This document shows positions 58,320 to 64,000 of a stretch of DNA of 64,000 nt, piece by piece (positions within the stretch are counted from its first letter, which is position 1; each line of letters starts with the position of its first letter). Source of the DNA: Istiophorus platypterus (Eukaryota; Chordata; Actinopteri; Istiophoriformes; Istiophoridae). The position numbers were made by a program, and so were the translations under genes. The stretch spans positions 9,003,891 to 9,067,890 of the forward strand of contig CM029131.1 in assembly GCA_016859345.1 (NCBI GenBank), in the 5' to 3' direction. The notes below the pieces were generated by a model that was given only the letters and a program-made list of their open reading frames with translations, ran no database searches and was not told where the DNA came from.

Positions 58320-59700
58320 TAAATATTTTGAAGATTACCACAGTGATATACAGATTTTTTTATGTCATTTTTCGTCCATACTGCACTTTTGATATGTTTA
58401 CTGTCAGTCCAGTCATCTCATATCATGCTACTCCTCCTGGGATTTGATTCACATATAGCGCACTATGTACTGTGACTGAGGGACAGGGAAACGCATCACG
58501 CCGTGTTTCCGTCTGTCAAAATCTATTAACATTTTTCTCATCTGTGCAGATCTCCCCAAAGGAAAAAAAAAGAAAAAGAAAAAAAAAGGTGCATGTTTAT
58601 GTATTACTCTTAAAGCGAGGAGTGAGTGGGTGAATGCCGAATGTCAAAACATCAGCTCCCTCGATAATATGTCACGCTGTACATTATAATATTGTGTGGA
58701 AGTGAGCAGCACACTTTCATGAGACAATAGAGTTATGCACATCATTGCCTCAAGTGTTTTTTTGGTCTCAAGTGAAGGAAAAGAAAAAAACAAACATTTT
58801 GTACTTGGTGAAATTGAGACGGGAGGAAAACAAGTTGGAAAAAAAATATGCTTGCCTCAGCAACTCCTCTAAAAAAAAAAAAAAAACGTTTCTATTCGAA
58901 GAAAGAAAAGTGGGATTATTATTATTATTATTATCATCATTGGGGTGCATGAATGTTTTCGAGCAAATGACAGAGCAGAACTACCGAAGCGCTGCCAATT
59001 CAGAAAAATGACACATGCTTACAGTTGCGTATATACAGTAAATGGACCGGAGTGACGTCGGCTCCCATATGTTAAACGCCATTCGGCCTGGAAGCGGCTC
59101 CCAGATGGTGATCCCCTTCGGATCACACGCTCAGGCTGTCAAGATCCGCACGGTGTTTTACAGAGCCTGAGCCGAAACCTTAACAAAGTAAAGCAACCGG
59201 GTCTGCACGTGGGCGCCGTGTTTACATGTTCTGCCACAGTGCTGCCCTTTGCCCGTTGTTGTTTACGGACCTTTCTTTTTTTTTTGCTATTTCACCTACT
59301 TACGAAACAACTGCGGTTTGGATTCAGCTGCAAAACAGATATCCCTCCTTGTGGGAATACATGATTCAAAGCGAACCGAGTGATACCCTCTGGAAAAAAA
59401 AGACAAAAAAAACACCAAACACACAGAGAGGAAGAAACAAGGCGCAAAGAACAACAATGGCAGTGAAAACGCACAAACTTATCTCCTAATGAATTTGCTT
59501 TGCCAAACACATGGAAAAGGTATTTTGCTGCCTGGATTATGATCAATGGAAAAGTACAGCATCCTCATACTGATCAGGAGTTTGACAGGAGTGTGAGCCA
59601 GGTTCAGGTTGCCAACAGTGGATATATGTCAACAGGAAACATTGTGCAGATATGTTCAGTACAATTATTTTGCAGTAGTAAGAGGGACTTTCATTCACAA
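58320..59700. other. Unassigned sequence
   Basis: A/AG-rich sequence covers 58,561-58,590. A runs lie at about 58,842-58,850 and 58,871-58,886. A (TTA)n tract lies at 58,914-58,934. A-rich sequence covers 59,394-59,412. No gene is recognised. Confidence 0.45.
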
Positions 59701-59745
59701 TATTCGATTTAAGGCCTTTTTTTAATACCAAACAGTTTAATGGCT
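59701..59745 (+). repeat. Interspersed repeat fragment (ATTTAAGGCC...TTTTTAATACC)
   Basis: GATTTAAGGCCTTTTTTTAATACC is typical of a family of fish interspersed repeats built from TTTAAGACTTTTTAA-type words. A related fragment is at 60,135-60,230 in the same orientation. The two could be parts of one element or independent copies. Confidence 0.45.
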
Positions 59746-60134
59746 TTCTCACAATCATACTGGTCAGAGCATGATGGAAAGCCGGCAGGGACAATATGGC
59801 CTCCAGTTTTTATTATCTACATGAGTTTATTGACACATATCACATTTTTAATCGCATACTTTTGTCCAACTGCATATAACAATAATTCACAGTTATATAA
59901 TTGTTCAATTAACCATCCCAGAGGCCTTTGATCTCAGATTCTGTCCATGCTTGGGCCTCGATAAAAAGCGGAAAAATTGATGGATGGATTATCCAATTAA
60001 AAAATAAATCATTTTATTTTGTTCATTTGAGTTTATGCCAGAATCGATGATGGCCCATTTTGATTTGAGGAGGCTCATAACCACTGTCCCCAAAGAGCCG
60101 GAAGTTATAACTAATGGTATTGGTCGGGAAAAAC

Positions 60135-60230
60135 TACTCAAGACCTTCATGAATACAATTTAAGACTTTTTAATACCTTTTAAGGACTTTTTTTCCCAAG
60201 GGAAATAAATTAATTGCTCAAAGACTTTTT
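60135..60230 (+). repeat. Interspersed repeat fragment (TTTAAGACTTTTTAATACC)
   Basis: ACAATTTAAGACTTTTTAAT is followed by ACCTTTTAAGGACTTTTTTTCCC. It is the same word family as 59,701-59,745. It is non-coding. Confidence 0.5.
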
Positions 60231-60479
60231 CAGTTGGAGCATGGTTGGAGCATGACATAACAGGGGCATTGTGGCATTAGTTCCAAACAGAAACGGTAAA
60301 AAGTAAGACATATATCGCCACGCTATTTTTATAGTAGCTGACAAACAGGAAATGTGACTAAAGGAGAGCCGCGTTTATGTGATCACACTGACGATCCGTC
60401 ACAGGCACATTAACTTATGATGTAAACTCACAGCATGTGAGCGATTTCACACCTATTTTTCAAATGTATTATTGCACAG
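60231..60479. other. Unassigned sequence
   Basis: Mixed unique sequence leading to the acceptor-like site at 60,479. Confidence 0.5.
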
Positions 60480-60845
60480 GTGGATGCAGTCGACCAGCTT
60501 TTCGATTCTTTGTCTGGGGGGGGGCAGTCGGACCAGGCCGTGGTCATACAAACCCCGGAGAGGCCTCCTGACCCGGCGCACACGAGTGGACAGCAGAGAG
60601 AGGACCCACTGAGGCCCTCGATGATGAAAATCCAACACGGCGTACGTGCCGCCCCCCCTCTGCTGGGTTGTCCAACGCAATCTGCAAAGCGTCAACATTT
60701 CCCTCCATTCCACTTATGTCAAATAAAAGTCCCTGGTCTGATTATATTTGGAGACTCTATAAGCGCTGTATGCTGTAAGCAAACGTTTGTAGTAAGTATG
60801 GGTGGTTTCTTCCTGTGTTGCTATGACCACTGCAAATATGTATGA
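60480..60845 (+). CDS. Candidate exon, possibly terminal (unknown product)
   Basis: An acceptor-like TTATTGCACAG ends at 60,479. From there the plus strand is open for 121 codons from a GTG (VDAVDQLFDSLSGGGQSDQA, then a Pro/Glu-rich stretch) to a stop at 60,843-60,845. AATAAA is at 60,722-60,727, inside the frame. A minus-strand frame (60,453-60,713) overlaps it and has its own acceptor-like CCCCCCCCCAG. The strand is therefore uncertain and chance is quite possible. No family is recognised. Confidence 0.2.
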   Translation: MDAVDQLFDSLSGGGQSDQAVVIQTPERPPDPAHTSGQQREDPLRPSMMKIQHGVRAAPPLLGCPTQSAKRQHFPPFHLCQIKVPGLIIFGDSISAVCCKQTFVVSMGGFFLCCYDHCKYV

Positions 60846-61676
60846 AGCAAAGTGCTTTTAGTTTCAGTTAAAATAGTTATCTTTAAAATCTTGTTAAACT
60901 CAGAAGAGCATTGATTTTCTTTTTTTTCCTTTTCTTTTTTTTAGATGATGCAGAGTGGAAGACAGATTCCCATTTTCTTATCAGTTGCATTTAGGCCTCC
61001 GAAGCTCTACACTTTGTTTCTTTCATCTTTCCTCCCCTGTGTTATAACATTTTTCAAAAATGAACTAACACCTAACACAAAAATCACACTCTCGCCATTG
61101 TAAATTGAAAACACAGTTGATGACTTAAAGTAAAAATTAACAAATTTTTCAGTAATTCTGTGTCAAAGGTATTATGAATTTCCAACAATAGCTCGCAGTT
61201 GGTGAAATTGTCGGTGAATGTCTACAAAACCTTCTGCAGAATGGCTGCAAATGTACCACCGGTGGCAGTTATATCAAAATTCAGCTAATTCTATTGAGCT
61301 ACACATTCTTTGTTTCGAGTTTCACTATGTAATGAACTGCTACTGCAAAAAAAAAAAACATGACAAAATGAGCTCTTTATACATCCAACTGAAAGTTAAC
61401 ACAGTAATTATTGCCATGGATTAGCTGCTTTAATGTTAACAAACCGAGAAGATGACCATGCTAGTTAGCTTGGTTAGCAGGCAGCTCACAGGCTAGCCGG
61501 CTTTTGGTTAGCTAGCTAGCTAAACAACTGGTTTTCAGAGAGACCAAACATTTACTTCTTTTCTTTTCCCCCCATCTAAAGAATGGTTCTTTTTATGTGA
61601 GGTAAACACAGATATTACACTAAAGTCTGGAAAGGTTTTTAACTGCTTTGTAGCAGCTGTAATCGCTGTTTCTTAC
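60846..61676. other. Unassigned; GCTAGC-rich patch
   Basis: A T-rich stretch lies at 60,918-60,943. An A run lies at about 61,347-61,357. A patch rich in GTTAGC/GCTAGC words (GGTTAGCTAGCTAGCTAAAC) covers 61,460-61,527. No gene is recognised. Confidence 0.45.
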
Positions 61677-61825
61677 CATTTGAGGATCTGGCAGTTTGGT
61701 GTAGCAGGACTTGGCTTCGTTCTCGTTTCGTGGAAAGGAAACAAAACCTTCTGCGCTGTTAGTTCATTTTCTGCTGCTGTACAACTCTCATCCATGGGAA
61801 CGTCTATATTTTCCACGTTCCTCAT
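61677..61825 (-). CDS. Candidate first coding exon (49 codons) or repeat-derived frame
   Basis: On the minus strand ATG at 61,825 opens 49 codons beginning MRNVENIDVPMDESCTAAEN and ending ...NCQILK plus two bases. The exon ends at 61,677 with AAATG|GTAAGA. A TAG lies two codons upstream, so this ATG is the natural start. The 5' side has upstream ATGs in other frames and GCTAGC-rich sequence, which is common in teleost 5' regions and also in repeats. The composition is acidic then basic with no domain. The acceptor at about 60,516 does not continue it (it would create a stop). Product unknown. Confidence 0.27.
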
Positions 61826-62640
61826 CAGCTATTCCCAAGTTTTTTCTTTCTCCCATTAGCTCCTGAGAGTTGTCACTGCAGCAACCCCACCAGTTTCTTG
61901 AGTTATGTTATATATGGTGGGACAATCCTCCTGCTGCCTCTGCCTTCCCTCTTTGTATTTTCCTCTTCCATTAGATTCAGCTCGCCGTCTGTGTACTCTG
62001 TGGTTTGGGCGACCAACAAAGTGAACCAACTCACAGTCCCCTCCTCATAACAGTCCGCTGCATTACCAGCTATTGCGCTTTGTTTTCTTGGGTTTTTCTG
62101 AGGAGGCAACAAACTTCTCTCTCGGTTGATACTATTTTTACAGCTTACTCTCCCATTTTTATCACCAAGGACCCAAAAGCCTCACACAACAAACCCAGCA
62201 GATGAATAGCAGCTAGCTTAGCGAGCTGGCAAGTGTTGCCGGAATTAGATTCCCATACAGTTTGCTAGAAATATCAGGGGGCTATTTTATGTGTTTATTT
62301 TCGGTCGGACTCAGAGACAAGCGTTTCAAATGATTTATGTAAAGCTGAAGTTTATTTTGAAAGCTTTAAGCTTCAAGCTTTGTTTTGCCCGAGTTCCCGT
62401 CTTTCAAAGTTGCTGCAACGCAGTCAGCAAGAGCTACAATTGTGTAAACCACAGTCAGAACAGCCGCAATTATGAGAATTAGACTCAACTTGAAAAATAT
62501 CAATACTTTCCCTGTTATTTCAAATTTATGTTGGTGTTTCCATAGAGGAGGCACAACAGTGGCAAAACTTACACGACACTGACGGAGAGTATAAAGGTAT
62601 CGTAATGGGTGACGCCGCGCGATGGGGAGCGACCTAGGGG
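61826..62640. other. 5'-flank-like sequence of the minus-strand candidate exon
   Basis: It includes a 69-codon minus-strand frame (MLPPQKNPRKQSAI..., 61,903-62,112) and a GCTAGCTTAGCGAGCTGGC patch at 62,209-62,231. No promoter element is clear. TATAAAGG on the plus strand at about 62,591 is TATA-like and precedes the GC-rich LTR-like block. Confidence 0.4.
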
Positions 62641-63380
62641 AGATACGAGCGGTGAGCGGTTGCACCTGAGGTGACGACAGGAAGTGGCCACACCCGTGGG
62701 GGGTGGGGGGTGGGGCATGGCTCCCCGGGGAGCTGGGCGAGCACCACGGGGCAGGGGCCCAGCCGACCCGGTCTTAGCCTGCGCTCCTTACCGGAGGCCG
62801 GGTACCATTGGCATATCGTTTAGAATGGCTCTGGGCGACTAAGGGCAGCGGGGTCGTGGGGTGAGGCTGCCGATCGGGGCGGAATCCGACCGGTGCGGCG
62901 CAGGCTCTCAGACCTTGAGGAAGCTGCGTGGTTTTAAGGCGACTTGCTCAATTGGAGTCGTCCATATCTACGCCGCGTGTGGGCTATATTAAGTGTTGCT
63001 GATTTCAAAAGACCGGCCATGGCCGGTGATGGCAGCTGAGGGAGCCGGATACCCTCGGGTCCCGCTGCATAAAAACAAAAAAAAAAAAAATGCGTGGGTT
63101 TACTATGGGGGGGGGGGTCATTTCGCTTGCGGCGGGTTGTGCCCTGACCGGGTTGTAAACCCCCTGCGAGCTGCAGCTTGGCGGGCGGGCAGCGCCGCCC
63201 GAGGGTCCGTTGTTCCCGTGTGGGGGATGGTCCAGGTCAGCGAGAGCCCATTCACCTGTTCTCGGCCTGTGTGGGTGGAACTGAGGGGAGTATAGATCAT
63301 TATACCTGCATCAGGGCTATATGCTGCATGAGAGTTGTGATAATAAAGATGTATTTTCTCTGAACTCTCAGGTTTCCTCC
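62641..63380 (+). mobile_element. GC-rich LTR-like block (possible solo LTR)
   Basis: A GC-rich block about 730 bp long stands out from AT-rich neighbours. It has a TATATTAAG box at about 62,986. A perfect AATAAA lies at 63,341-63,346, about 30 bases before the right edge (TTCTCTGAACTCTCAG). A G-rich cluster lies at 62,698-62,715 and a 16-bp perfect palindrome at 63,012-63,027. That order (G-rich U3, TATA, poly-A signal near the end) resembles a retroelement LTR. I found no convincing target-site duplication; a GACAG pair at 62,676-62,680 and 63,396-63,400 may be chance. I found no internal retroviral or retrotransposon coding sequence. An alternative is an ordinary GC-rich unique block. Confidence 0.33.
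63012..63027. other. 16-bp perfect palindrome
   Basis: ACCGGCCATGGCCGGT equals its own reverse complement. It lies inside the LTR-like block just after the TATA-like box. Confidence 0.9.
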
Positions 63381-64000
63381 ACCTTTAATTGGGCAGACAG
63401 TAGAAACATTCTGGATGTGGACTCTGTATATTCCTACATCTGAGACAAGGCTTATTACATTATATAATACAGCATCACATCTGCCATCCATTATTTATCA
63501 AAGCATGTTGGATTGAGTTACTGATGTCTATGGGATCTCTTTTTTATGATCAAGCCTCCACACAACTCTACATTACAGCTTTTATACAATATTTACAGCA
63601 TTTTTCCCATAATTTCAAACATTAATAGTGAATATAGAATATTATTTAAAGTTGGTATTCCTCATCGGATGCCTTTTAAATTTAGAGAACCCAGTCCGTG
63701 CATTTATTCATCCCGACCACCAAAGACTGAGAGCGCATACACGTACATGACAGGCGTGAAACAATGAAAATCTCATCCTAAAGAAAAAGCCTTTGGTTCT
63801 TACATCATTACACAGTTCTGTTTGACAGCAAAGGGAAAACGATTTGCAGCCTAAGTCAAAAAGCATCACTTAAACCCATCAAACGTCCATTACAAATCAT
63901 TTTTAATCACAGTCCATTGATCCAGAGTGCCGCAGATCAACAACTGTATCACAGCTATTAAATTAAAAGGGTTTCCACAGGATGATACCTGACAGGTCAT
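63381..64000. other. AT-rich unassigned sequence
   Basis: No gene, simple repeat or repeat family is recognised to the end of the window. Confidence 0.5.

Noticed and set aside
1..64000. tRNA, rRNA, snRNA, microRNA or CRISPR features
   Set aside because: None of the diagnostic sequences or hairpins that I know were seen.

Overview
The window looks like non-coding DNA from a ray-finned fish, most likely a spiny-rayed (percomorph) teleost. Four things point there. (CA)n/(GT)n microsatellites are dense, the longest about 43 units. C and G homopolymer runs of 8-16 nt are frequent. CpG-rich islands alternate with AT-rich segments full of TAATTA-like and octamer motifs. Several diverged copies resemble dispersed repeat families I know from percomorph introns. 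There is no bacterial-style gene density, and I found no rRNA, tRNA, snRNA or CRISPR array. No protein in the window could be assigned to a named family. Repeat-family statements rest on recall of consensus wording, not on a database search.

The best-supported gene part is at about 52.9-53.1 kb on the minus strand. A 17-residue hydrophobic leader with two start codons ends in a good splice donor (CAAG|GTAAGG) and sits in a CpG island at about 51.7-53.15 kb. This looks like the first coding exon of a secreted or membrane protein. The rest of that gene would lie at lower coordinates. I see no convincing later minus-strand exon in 1-52,900, so much of the window may be one very long first intron or a promoter-distal regulatory desert. 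AT-rich CNE-like blocks at about 7.2, 12.7-13.2, 28.7, 30.2-30.5, 32.0, 35.1, 47.6 and 55.6 kb would fit a developmentally regulated gene.

Four further exon candidates are weaker. One is a two-exon, in-frame plus-strand pair at 11,291-11,523 with an 89-nt intron. The others are a plus-strand segment at 58,121-58,318, a plus-strand segment at 60,480-60,845, and a 49-codon minus-strand exon at 61,677-61,825.

By region: 1-13 kb is AT-leaning with old repeats. 13-30 kb is CpG-rich with many microsatellites and G or C runs. 30-33 kb is a cluster of old dispersed repeats, one apparently made of oppositely oriented halves. 33-39 kb holds microsatellites, a CT-rich block with a good donor, and another divergent repeat pair. 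39-51 kb is AT-leaning with a repeat copy and a roughly 340-bp degenerate minisatellite. 51-54 kb is the promoter CpG island. 54-64 kb is mixed and ends in a GC-rich, LTR-like block at about 62.64-63.38 kb.
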